Positions 28,278-36,904 of a stretch of 64,000 bases of DNA are shown one piece after another. Location: positions 124,001 to 188,000 of the forward strand of contig CAXXNX010000010.1 in NCBI GenBank assembly GCA_963664285.2, given 5' to 3'. This DNA comes from JAJCYL01 sp963664285 (GTDB taxonomy: Bacteria; Bacteroidota; Bacteroidia; Cytophagales; Cyclobacteriaceae). Each line of letters opens with the position of its first letter. Position 1 is the stretch's first letter. A program made the translations under genes and the position numbers. Below the pieces are notes generated by a model. That model ran no database searches. It saw only the letters and a list, made by a program, of their open reading frames with translations, and was not told the origin of the DNA.

Positions 28278-29680
28278 ATTTAACAGATATACATAGGGTT
28301 TATTTTGTGGGAATCGGAGGTATTGGAATGAGTGCTCTGGCAAGATGGTTTTATAGCAAAGGTTTGCCCGTTTCTGGTTATGACCGAACTGAAACATCGC
28401 TGACAAAGAAGTTATTTGAAGAAGGTATCCCTATCCATTATAATGATGATCCTCATCTTATTGACAAAGAAATTTTGGAAGATAAGGTGCATAGCCTGAT
28501 TGTTTACACCCCTGCAATTCCTCCGGATCATAGGGAATTCAATCATTTAAAGGAGCTGGGACACAAACTTTACAAGCGTTCGGAGGTTTTGGGAATGATA
28601 ACTTCTGATTACTATACGATTGCAGTAGCAGGAACTCACGGGAAAACTTCTACAACATCAATTGTTGCACATATCCTCAATTCGTCAGGAAGGAATTGTA
28701 TGGCATTCGTTGGTGGCATTATGACCAATTATGATTCAAACCTTATTCTACCGGATAATGATGATGATGTGATATTAGTTGTAGAAGCGGATGAGTTTGA
28801 CAGATCTTTTTTAAGGTTGAATCCCGATTTAGCGGTCATTACAGCTGCTGACCCTGATCACCTGGATATTTATGGTGATGGAGAACATTTGAGGCAGTCT
28901 TTCAGAGATTTCATCAGTAGGATTGCCAAAGAGGGTAAACTTTTCATTAAGGAAAGGGTAGCCAACGAATTGGAGATTGATCAATTAGGTGACGTAGCAT
29001 ACAGTCAGTATGACATTAGCGTGGCTGGTATCCATGCTCAAAATCTCAGAGTTGTCAATGAGGCATTTGTTTTCGATTATATATCGCCAGCTAAAACTAT
29101 TAAGGATATTGTCCTTTTCTTTCCAGGTCGTCATAATGTAGAGAATACGCTCGCTGCGATTAGCGTTGCTTTGGAGGTTGGGGTGGCTGAAAATGATATT
29201 AAATCAGCAATTGATTCATTTAAAGGAGTGAAACGCCGGTTTGAATATGTTCTTAAAACGACGGTCATCACTTACATTGATGACTATGCGCATCATCCCG
29301 AAGAGATTAAGTCCTTTCTTTCGGCACTAAAAGAACTCTATCCCAGGAAAAAAATAACGGTCATTTTCCAGCCGCACTTGTATACAAGAACCAGGGATTT
29401 TGTAGATGGATTTGCCGAAAGTTTGCAGTTGGCCGATGAAGCGGTCCTAATCCCAATCTATCCGGCTCGTGAACTGCCTATTGCCGGCGTTGACAGCCAA
29501 ATGATAATTGACAAGATGACTGCTGTTAAAGCCGAACTTAAAACAAAAGAAGAGGTCCTTCAATTTGTGGCTGAAACAGATCTGGAGGTGATAGCCACCA
29601 TTGGAGCTGGAGATATTGATCAATTGGTACAACCGATTAAAAAAGCGCTTGAAACAAAATATGATGCGGTTAGCAACTGA
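28274..29680 (+). CDS. murC: UDP-MurNAc:L-alanine ligase MurC
   Basis: A 468-residue Mur ligase with VYFVGIGGIGMSALARW at the N-terminus, IAVAGTHGKTSTTSIVAHI P-loop, AADPDHLDIY, and IDDYAHHPEEIKSFL in the C-domain. It adds the first stem-peptide residue. The start is TTG in a TTGA overlap with murG. The 3' end overlaps ftsQ by 20 bp. Confidence 0.95.
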   Translation: MNLTDIHRVYFVGIGGIGMSALARWFYSKGLPVSGYDRTETSLTKKLFEEGIPIHYNDDPHLIDKEILEDKVHSLIVYTPAIPPDHREFNHLKELGHKLYKRSEVLGMITSDYYTIAVAGTHGKTSTTSIVAHILNSSGRNCMAFVGGIMTNYDSNLILPDNDDDVILVVEADEFDRSFLRLNPDLAVITAADPDHLDIYGDGEHLRQSFRDFISRIAKEGKLFIKERVANELEIDQLGDVAYSQYDISVAGIHAQNLRVVNEAFVFDYISPAKTIKDIVLFFPGRHNVENTLAAISVALEVGVAENDIKSAIDSFKGVKRRFEYVLKTTVITYIDDYAHHPEEIKSFLSALKELYPRKKITVIFQPHLYTRTRDFVDGFAESLQLADEAVLIPIYPARELPIAGVDSQMIIDKMTAVKAELKTKEEVLQFVAETDLEVIATIGAGDIDQLVQPIKKALETKYDAVSN

Positions 29681-30428
29681 CGTAAAAAGGTACTTACAAA
29701 TTGGAGGCTTAATTCTGGGTTTTGTGCTTAGCATCGCTTTCAGTTTCGGTCGCCAGGAAGTCAGGACTTCTCAGGGTGTTCAGGTGCTTATAGACAACAC
29801 CTATGAGAATTATTTTGTTGAAAAAAGCGAGGTCACCGAACTCATGAATGGCGGCGAGAGAGACTACGTGACCGGATCGTTTTTGAGCGATGTAGATCTG
29901 AGGCAACTGGAACGAAATATTGAGAAACACCCGTATGTTGAAGACGCACAGGTGTATAGGGATTTACGTGGTGTCGTTTCGGTAGAAGTCAAACAGAAGA
30001 GGCCGATTGCACGGATTTTTAACAAATCCGGCAGAGATTATTATATCACCGAGTCTGGCGAAGTAATATCTGAATCAGATAAATACACTGCTCGTGTTCC
30101 GTTGATAGAGATAAATAACTTCGATCTGATAGGTACGAGTTTGATTTCAGAAACAACTTATGGAGATCAACTCTTTACGTTGCTAAGCGAGATCTATCAC
30201 AATGAGTTTTGGAAAGCTCAAGTTGCAGGACTGATTATTGACGAGGAAGGGGAAATCACCATTCAACCTCAAGTGACCAAGCAAATAATTGAATTTGGAT
30301 ATCCTGTAAAAATTGAAGAAAAGCTGAAGAAACTAAAAATATTCTATAAGCAAATATTACCCGTTCAAGGTTGGAATAGCTACGAAAGGGTGAGTATCAA
30401 ATATGACAATCAAATCATCTGCGAATAA
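29661..30428 (+). CDS. ftsQ: FtsQ division protein
   Basis: About 255 residues: short cytoplasmic N-terminus, one transmembrane segment (LQIGGLILGFVLSIAFSF) and a periplasmic POTRA/FtsQ region (LRQLERNIEKHPYVEDAQVY, then VSVEVKQKRPIARIF). It recruits FtsL/FtsB in the divisome. The frame is open further upstream to 29601, but the ATG pair at 29661/29664 gives normal topology and the shortest overlap with murC, so 29661 is chosen. It lies 11 bp before ftsA. Confidence 0.9.
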   Translation: MMRLATDVKRYLQIGGLILGFVLSIAFSFGRQEVRTSQGVQVLIDNTYENYFVEKSEVTELMNGGERDYVTGSFLSDVDLRQLERNIEKHPYVEDAQVYRDLRGVVSVEVKQKRPIARIFNKSGRDYYITESGEVISESDKYTARVPLIEINNFDLIGTSLISETTYGDQLFTLLSEIYHNEFWKAQVAGLIIDEEGEITIQPQVTKQIIEFGYPVKIEEKLKKLKIFYKQILPVQGWNSYERVSIKYDNQIICE

Positions 30429-30439
30429 CCACAAAGAAA

Positions 30440-31735
30440 ATGGAAGAAGATAAAATCATTGTTGGTCTTGATATTGGAACGACTAAAATATGTGCTATTG
30501 TCGGTAGAAAGAATGAGTACGGAAAGCTAGATGTGCTCGGAATGGGTAAGGCTGTATCTGACGGCGTTATCAGGGGAATTGTTACTAATATTGACAAAAC
30601 AATCAAGGCAATTGAAAGGGCTGTTTCCGAAGCTGAAAATCAGGCTGGAATTGACATTAAGGTGGTCAATGTCGGGATTGCCGGGCAGCACATCAAGAGT
30701 GCCATTCATCATGGATCAATCACTAGAGTTTCAACAGAGGAGGAAATAACTGTCGAGGACGTTATCCGATTGACGAATGACATGTATCGTATTGTGATTC
30801 CTCCGGGGAGCGAGATCATTCACGTCATGCCCCAGAGTTATACTATTGATTATGAAGAAGACATCAAGGATCCGGTTGGGATGTCTGGAGTTAAAATGGA
30901 AGCCGATTTTCACATCATCACCGCCCAGACCAATGCCATCAACAATATATATAAGTGTGTTAAGAGGGCAAACCTTGAAATTGAAAATCTTATTCTTGAA
31001 CCACTAGCTTCAAGCCTTTCGGTACTAAGCGATGAAGAGAAGGAAGCAGGAATTTGCCTGGTAGATATCGGCGGTGGTACCACTGATATAGCCATTTTCC
31101 ATGAAAATATCATCAGGCACACTGCAGTTATTCCATTTGGAGGGAATATCATTACCAATGACATCAAACAAGGCTGTGGTGTTCTGGAACCACAGGCTGA
31201 ATTGCTGAAAACACGATTCGGGAAGGCCATTTCTGAAGAAGCAAGCCTCAATGAAATCGTATCCATTCCTGGTCTGAAAGGTCGACCACCAAAGGAAATT
31301 GCGGTTAAGAACCTGGCACATGTTATCGAGGCAAGAATGGAGGAAATAGTTGAAATGGTGCATTCTCAAATTATTTTATCCGGTTATGAAAACAAATTGG
31401 CCGGTGGTATTGTGGTCACTGGAGGAGGCGCCCAATTACAAAATTTACAGCAATTAGTCGAATATATGACGGGCATGGACGTAAGGGTGGGATATCCAAA
31501 CGAGCATCTGGGAAAAACTAAAGTTGAAGAGGTAAAGAGTCCGATGTATGCCACCACTATTGGATTAGTGTTATCCGGATTCATGGGACTTGATGATCGC
31601 GAAAACCAATACAATGAGTTTAAGGACAGGAAAGAGCGTCAGAAAATGACTAATGGAGAAAACTTTTTTAAGAAGATCATAGAGAAGACAAAAGGTCTTT
31701 TGATTGATGATATTGATGAACAAAAAGATTATTAG
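30440..31735 (+). CDS. ftsA: Cell-division actin FtsA
   Basis: A 431-residue actin-fold ATPase. Visible are IVGLDIGTTKICAIVG (phosphate 1), the 1C/SHS2 insertion starting near residue 85, CLVDIGGGTTDIAIFHE (phosphate 2) and VVTGGGAQLQNL (adenosine motif). The C-terminus, FFKKIIEKTKGLLID, is the amphipathic membrane-targeting helix. FtsA tethers FtsZ to the membrane. A short hairpin (TAGCC/GGCTA, 31733-31745) covers its stop codon. Confidence 0.95.
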   Translation: MEEDKIIVGLDIGTTKICAIVGRKNEYGKLDVLGMGKAVSDGVIRGIVTNIDKTIKAIERAVSEAENQAGIDIKVVNVGIAGQHIKSAIHHGSITRVSTEEEITVEDVIRLTNDMYRIVIPPGSEIIHVMPQSYTIDYEEDIKDPVGMSGVKMEADFHIITAQTNAINNIYKCVKRANLEIENLILEPLASSLSVLSDEEKEAGICLVDIGGGTTDIAIFHENIIRHTAVIPFGGNIITNDIKQGCGVLEPQAELLKTRFGKAISEEASLNEIVSIPGLKGRPPKEIAVKNLAHVIEARMEEIVEMVHSQIILSGYENKLAGGIVVTGGGAQLQNLQQLVEYMTGMDVRVGYPNEHLGKTKVEEVKSPMYATTIGLVLSGFMGLDDRENQYNEFKDRKERQKMTNGENFFKKIIEKTKGLLIDDIDEQKDY

Positions 31736-31763
31736 CCATGGGCTATAGCTAAACGATAAAGTC

Positions 31764-33281
31764 ATGACAGAAAAAGCGTATCAATTCGATCTACCATCCC
31801 ATCATAAATCGATTATCAAGGTGATCGGTGTTGGAGGAGGAGGTAGCAATGCAGTGAATCACATGTACAACCAGGGAATTAGAGATGTGGATTTCGTGGT
31901 CTGCAATACAGATTTGCAGGCACTGGAGAGCAGTCCGGTTCCCAAACGCCTTCAGATCGGCATCAATCTCACAGAAGGATTGGGTGCAGGGTCAAATCCT
32001 GAAGTAGGAAGAAATGCCGCCCTGGAAAGCAAGGAGGATATCCGGGAATTATTGGGTGACATTACCCGAATGATCTTTGTCACCGCCGGTATGGGTGGTG
32101 GAACTGGTACGGGTGCGGCCCCTATCATTGCCCAGGTTGCAAATGAGCTTGATATTCTTACAGTAGGGATTGTTACGGCTCCTTTTTCATTTGAGGGCAA
32201 AAAGAAGATGGTTTGTGCTGAAGAAGGAATAGTTGAATTGAAAGAGTATTGTGATACTGTTTTGGTCATTCTCAATAACAAATTGAGAGAGGTTCACGGC
32301 AACTTACCGATTAGGGAAGCATTCGGTCAGGCCGACAATGTTTTGACCACTGCTGCAAAGGGGATAGCTGAGATCATTACTGTACCGGGCTACGTTAATG
32401 TAGATTTTGAGGACGTACGTACCGTAATGAAAAACTCGGGAGCCGCTGTTATGGGATCTGCCACAATATCTGGTGAGGACAGGGCATTAAGGGCGGCGGA
32501 ATTGGCCATATCATCCCCTCTGTTAAATAATAAGAATATTCATGGAGCTAAAAAGATCCTGCTTTCCATTATTTCCGGAGAGGAAGCAGAATTACAAATG
32601 GACGAACTTGCCCAAATCACCGATTTCATGCACAACAGCGCTGGTGATGAGGCTGATTTGATATTTGGTCACGGCATTGATGTGGAGTTAAGCGAAAATA
32701 TTCGGGTGACGGTTATAGCAACTGGATTTGAATCGGCTGAAGGGTCTTCGATTGATGCTGAAGGTAACGAACGAAAAGTTTATGATCTAGAATCAACCAA
32801 ACAGATAACTCTTTTTGAAGAAAGGAGAGCAAAGTTGGTTGAAGAAAACTCGGACGATAGTCCTTCCAAAAAGGGGTATTCCTTTGAGTCGCCAAAGAAA
32901 GAAACATCTGATGAGGATGACGTCGAAGATCAAAAAATCTTGTTTGAGATCGGGGATGAATATGAAGTAGTTAACAAGTCTGAACTAGAAGATGACGAAG
33001 AACTTGAGGAGCTTTCAGGGATGGCAGTGACACAAAACCGCGAATCGGAATTGAAACAGCAGGCGGAAGATCGCAGGAAAAAGTTGCAAGAATTAAAACA
33101 CCCGGCAGATATTGATGCTGAGTCTTTTAAGGAAAAATTAGAGGTTCCAGCTTACCAGAGAAAAAACGTAAGGTTGCAAGATGTACCACATTCATCTGAG
33201 AAGAACCTGTCTAAATTTAATTTAACAGATGACAATAAAATTCTTAAGAATAATAAGTTCCTGCATGATAATGTAGATTAA
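31764..33281 (+). CDS. ftsZ: Cell-division tubulin FtsZ
   Basis: A 505-residue GTPase. IGVGGGGSNAVNHM (about 21-34) and GGGTGTGAAP (111-120, tubulin signature) form the nucleotide site. The T7 loop lies in VNVDFEDVRTVM. A long acidic linker (about 340-455) is followed by a conserved C-terminal block, VPAYQRKNVRLQDVPHSSE, ending FLHDNVD as in other Bacteroidota. It is the last dcw gene; its stop overlaps the convergent FMN reductase by 4 bp. Confidence 0.97.
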   Translation: MTEKAYQFDLPSHHKSIIKVIGVGGGGSNAVNHMYNQGIRDVDFVVCNTDLQALESSPVPKRLQIGINLTEGLGAGSNPEVGRNAALESKEDIRELLGDITRMIFVTAGMGGGTGTGAAPIIAQVANELDILTVGIVTAPFSFEGKKKMVCAEEGIVELKEYCDTVLVILNNKLREVHGNLPIREAFGQADNVLTTAAKGIAEIITVPGYVNVDFEDVRTVMKNSGAAVMGSATISGEDRALRAAELAISSPLLNNKNIHGAKKILLSIISGEEAELQMDELAQITDFMHNSAGDEADLIFGHGIDVELSENIRVTVIATGFESAEGSSIDAEGNERKVYDLESTKQITLFEERRAKLVEENSDDSPSKKGYSFESPKKETSDEDDVEDQKILFEIGDEYEVVNKSELEDDEELEELSGMAVTQNRESELKQQAEDRRKKLQELKHPADIDAESFKEKLEVPAYQRKNVRLQDVPHSSEKNLSKFNLTDDNKILKNNKFLHDNVD

Positions 33282-33814
33282 AAAGTAACGAACTGCTCCG
33301 CCTGTCTTTGGATATAACTCAGGTAGTTGTCGTTCAACATTTTTTCTGTCATATCCATATTATCATCAATGTTGGATAGCTTAGGTTTGAAAGCAAGGAC
33401 GTGGGTGCCGCAATAGTTTAAAATATCTGTCAAATGACTCAGTGCCAAACCGGCACCTTGCTGCCCTGATGATAATCCCACCAGGGCACATTTTTTATTG
33501 GTGAATGTAGCTGGGAAATTGAGCCCATCTATGAATGCCTTCAATACTCCTGGAAAGGAGCCGTTATACTCTGGTACTATGAAGATAAATTTTTCACCCT
33601 TCATCATAATTTCCCGGGTAGGGTTAAAGATCTCGTTTTGACCATCATTGTCGTATAAGGCGCTACTGATATAGTCGTCAGGGAGGTGACATAAATCAAT
33701 CATTTCCGCTTCAAAACCCAATTTGGATAGAACATCTCTGTAGATACCAGAGAGTTTCCACGTTATCGAATTTTTTCTGTTGGTGCCGGATACTATTACA
33801 TACATTGATTCCAT
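33278..33814 (-). CDS. NAD(P)H-dependent FMN reductase-like flavoprotein
   Basis: A 178-residue flavodoxin-like protein. VIVSGTNRKNSITWKLS is the FMN phosphate-binding loop, and FIVPEYNGSFPGVLKAFID is the conserved isoalloxazine-contacting segment of the family (azobenzene/chromate/quinone reductases). The electron acceptor is unknown. The start at 33814 (MESMYVIV) could also be the internal Met at position 4. It converges on ftsZ with a 4-bp overlap. Confidence 0.88.
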   Translation of the reverse strand: MESMYVIVSGTNRKNSITWKLSGIYRDVLSKLGFEAEMIDLCHLPDDYISSALYDNDGQNEIFNPTREIMMKGEKFIFIVPEYNGSFPGVLKAFIDGLNFPATFTNKKCALVGLSSGQQGAGLALSHLTDILNYCGTHVLAFKPKLSNIDDNMDMTEKMLNDNYLSYIQRQAEQFVTF

Positions 33815-33844
33815 CTCTTGATGAGGAATAGATTGAAACCGAAG

Positions 33845-34330
33845 TTACTGCCAATTATTAGAAATTATATGAGACAACTTAACTAGAAATTGTTGGTCAA
33901 TTTCGTCAAAACTGTTGAGTTGATCGCTGTCTACATCCAGTATGGCAATTACTTCGCCATCTTTTGTGATAGGTACCACTATTTCAGATTTTGAATCTGA
34001 ATTGCAAGCAATATGTCCTGGAAACTGGTCGACATCGGGTACGATTAAAATCTCATTTCTATCCTAGGATGTACCACAAACACCCTTGCCTCTTTTAATC
34101 CGGGTACAGGCGATGGGACCCTGAAAAGGGCCCAGAACAAGCTCATCTTTTTTCACTATATAAAATCCAACCCAAAAGAAATCCAGGCCATATTTTAATA
34201 CCGAGACAACAATGGCAAGATTTGCTGTCAGGTCTGGTTCACTAGCAATCAATGCCTCAGTTTGAGGGATCAGTGATTGATACCTTGCTGTTTTGTCCGT
34301 GGATTGGGATACAAATAACTCTTCTGCCAT
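33845..34330 (-). pseudogene. Free methionine-(R)-sulfoxide reductase (GAF-type) with an in-frame amber codon
   Basis: From 34330 the protein reads MAEELFV, then LAIVVSVLKYGLDFFWVGFYIV and ACTRIKRGKGVCGTS. It then meets TAG at 34064-34066 and continues in the same frame as EILIVPDVDQFPGHIAC and SEIVVPITKDGEVIAILDVDS to a stop at 33845. Total length is 161 codons, normal for fRMsr. The three characteristic cysteines (ACTR, GVCG, HIAC) are present. Homologues commonly carry Trp right after the CGT-S/A stretch, so TGG to TAG is the likely change. Without suppression the truncated 88-residue product lacks the third cysteine. Nothing recognisable lies in 34331-34596. Confidence 0.85.
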
Positions 34331-34596
34331 TATTAAATACGGTCCTGTGTGAAATACCGTGAGCCGAAGTTCTAAAATAATAAAATCACAAAAGGCAAAT
34401 AACAATTAACTTCCAATTGATCAAAATTTTCAAATTTCTTAAAATCAAAAGGCCTTTCAAGCTATTAAATAAGCCGCTTAGAGTACATGAATGACTCAAA
34501 TAATCTTAGCATGACAGGAATGGTTTTAATTGTTTTGAATTGAAGTTGGTTTTTTAATTTGAGATTTGATCCTTGTCATTTGGTATTTGAAAATGA

Positions 34597-35646
34597 TCAG
34601 GTGTTAATGAGTACAGTCAACGTATCGTCTTTAAGTTTGTTATCGCTGATCAATGATCCTTCTAATGTGGGCGCCTGAATGCCCTCCCCGAATGTTTTTC
34701 CCGATTTAAATATTCTGGCTTCATCCCAAAGACTTTCTCCGATAAAGGAACTTAGTGTCTTAGATCCTCCTTCAATAATCAGTGATTGGATGTTCCGGTT
34801 GTAGAGTTCTTTCAGGAGATTGGATATGAAATTTTGATCGTCTGCAATCATAACATATTCCGTATTTCCAGAAATGTCATTTTTCAAGCAATTAAAGCAG
34901 ATGGTTGGTTGGGTTCCCTGAAATAAATTTAATTCGGCAGTTAATCTCAAATTCTTATCTATTACAGTTCTTAGAGCCTGCCTGACCTTATTTTCGATGG
35001 GTTGTACAGGCCAATTCCGGACATTTAAACTGGGATTATCATAAGCAGCAGTATTTGTTCCTACCAGTATTGCATCTTCCTCCATCCTCCATTTATGACC
35101 GATCTTTCTTGAATATTCATCACTTATCCATTTTGAGTCATAATTTTTCCGGGCCAAGAATCCGTCTTGTGTTTGTGCCCATTTAAGGATGAGGTAGGGC
35201 CTTTTCTTATTGATTTGACTGAAGAACCTACGATTGATGAATGACCCCTTTTGTTCGAGAATTCCTTTTGTTACTTTAATTCCGGCCTTCCGGAGCCTTT
35301 TTATTCCTTGCCCCGCTACTTGTGGATTAGGATCAATGTTCGAGATATATATTTCTCCGATCTCTTTCTCAATAAGGAGATCGGCACATGGTGGTGTTTT
35401 ACCATAATGTGAACATGGTTCCAACGAAACAATCACCTGGCTTCCTTTGATTAATGATTGATCTTGAACTGTGTTGATAGCGTTTGCCTCTGCGTGAGGT
35501 TCTCCAAATTGTTGATGATAGCCTTCTCCAATAATCTTTCCATCTTTAACAATGACGCAACCAACTAAAGGATTTGGGCTAACTTTCCCTAATCCAAGTT
35601 GAGCTAATTCAAACGCCCGTTGCATGTATTTTTCAACACCATCCAT
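34597..35646 (-). CDS. ribD: Bifunctional riboflavin biosynthesis deaminase/reductase RibD
   Basis: A 349-residue protein. The N-terminal deaminase carries the zinc motifs HAEANAI (about 50-56) and EPCSHYGKTPPCADLLI. The C-terminal reductase domain starts near PYLILKWAQTQDGFLA and includes SLIIEGGSKTLSSFI. It performs the second and third steps from GTP to riboflavin. It is divergent from prmC across 47 bp. Confidence 0.95.
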   Translation of the reverse strand: MDGVEKYMQRAFELAQLGLGKVSPNPLVGCVIVKDGKIIGEGYHQQFGEPHAEANAINTVQDQSLIKGSQVIVSLEPCSHYGKTPPCADLLIEKEIGEIYISNIDPNPQVAGQGIKRLRKAGIKVTKGILEQKGSFINRRFFSQINKKRPYLILKWAQTQDGFLARKNYDSKWISDEYSRKIGHKWRMEEDAILVGTNTAAYDNPSLNVRNWPVQPIENKVRQALRTVIDKNLRLTAELNLFQGTQPTICFNCLKNDISGNTEYVMIADDQNFISNLLKELYNRNIQSLIIEGGSKTLSSFIGESLWDEARIFKSGKTFGEGIQAPTLEGSLISDNKLKDDTLTVLINT

Positions 35647-35693
35647 TTCAATGCTAAATTAGTTTCTTATTTTTCACTTGCGATGCAAATCAG

Positions 35694-36548
35694 ATGGACT
35701 TGATTTACAAACCAAGGGATATTTTGGGAGATGTTATTGATCGGTTGTCACCTTATTATGACCGCCCGGAGGCGAAGGCAATCAGTGGTCGCCTTTTGGA
35801 AGAGGTACTGAATATTCGCACCGCCGATGTTGTGGTCAATGATGATATTCTGTTAAATGGCAAAAAACAGGATGAGTTAAACAACGTTCTGGATCGCCTT
35901 GCAAAAGGAGAACCCTTCCAGTACATTCTTGGTCATACCTGGTTCAGGGGTAGAAAATTTGAGGTTAATCCCAATGTCATGATCCCGAGGCAGGAAACTG
36001 AAGAGTTTGTGGAACTGGTTGTCCAGGAAAACAAACAATCCGGACTCAACATTTTAGACATTGGGACCGGCTCAGGATGTATTGCCATTTCCCTGTCTTG
36101 TGAATTGGATAATGCCGAAGTTCATGCCTGCGATATTAGTAAGGAAGCGCTGATTACCGCGAAAGCGAATTCCGATAATCTAAATGGAAAGCTGGAATTA
36201 CACCTGGTGGATATTCTCCAAGATTTTCCACCAAATGAAGAATTGGATATTATTGTAAGTAACCCTCCGTATGTAAGAGAAATGGAGCAAAAGGACATGG
36301 ATGCTAATGTTCTGGAGTTTGAGCCCCAGCTGGCATTGTTCGTATCTGATAGCGATCCACTACTTTTTTACAGAACGATCTCAGATTGGGCTAAAACCAA
36401 ACTCAAAAAAGAAGGAATAATTTATTTCGAGATCAACGAAGCTTTTGGGGACGAAATTGAACAGTTACTGCATGATCAAGGCTTCGAAGAAGTAAGAATA
36501 GTTAAAGATTTAAATGGAAAGGATAGGATAGCGGTAGGCGTTAGATAA
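35694..36548 (+). CDS. prmC: Peptide chain release factor N5-glutamine methyltransferase PrmC
   Basis: A 284-residue SAM methyltransferase (HemK). Seen are a helical N-domain, GEPFQYILGHTWFRGRKF, MIPRQETEEFVEL, ILDIGTGSGCIAISL (motif I) and the catalytic VSNPPYVRE (about residue 187). It methylates the GGQ glutamine of RF1/RF2. The ATG at 35694 fits; no earlier start is compatible with the short spacing to ribD. Confidence 0.94.
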   Translation: MDLIYKPRDILGDVIDRLSPYYDRPEAKAISGRLLEEVLNIRTADVVVNDDILLNGKKQDELNNVLDRLAKGEPFQYILGHTWFRGRKFEVNPNVMIPRQETEEFVELVVQENKQSGLNILDIGTGSGCIAISLSCELDNAEVHACDISKEALITAKANSDNLNGKLELHLVDILQDFPPNEELDIIVSNPPYVREMEQKDMDANVLEFEPQLALFVSDSDPLLFYRTISDWAKTKLKKEGIIYFEINEAFGDEIEQLLHDQGFEEVRIVKDLNGKDRIAVGVR

Positions 36549-36704
36549 AACCCAAGTTTTAATCTTTCCATCCTTCAAGGCTCATTATGATAGGAATAAG
36601 GCTGTATTTTTCACCTCGAAAGCTGTCTCACAAAACGAACTCTTACCAGTTAAGGGACTTTCTACGTTTAATGTTATTATAAGGGTATATTCAAAACTGA
36701 CGTT

Positions 36705-36902
36705 ATGGGAGAACTCCTTCAGAAACTGAATCAATTTTATCTTGTGAACAAGCAAATGTTATTAAAAAAATATGAAGGTCAATTTATTGTTATATATGAT
36801 GAAAAGATTGTTGATTCCTTCGCATCTGAACGTGATGCCTACATTTATTGTGTAAAGCATTTCAAAATGGGAACATTCCTTATACAGCAAGTTATTCTTT
36901 AA
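36705..36902 (+). CDS. Small DUF5678-like protein
   Basis: A 65-residue protein with YEGQFIVIYDEKIVDSFASE and a C-terminal FKMGTFLIQQVIL, resembling the short DUF5678 family (K/G-F-V-x-I-x-x-x-x-V-x-x-F). Function unknown. Its stop codon at 36900-36902 lies just before ISNCY copy 2 (36905), so the frame is intact but any downstream partner is separated. Family assignment is tentative. Confidence 0.6.
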   Translation: MGELLQKLNQFYLVNKQMLLKKYEGQFIVIYDEKIVDSFASERDAYIYCVKHFKMGTFLIQQVIL

Positions 36903-36904
36903 TT

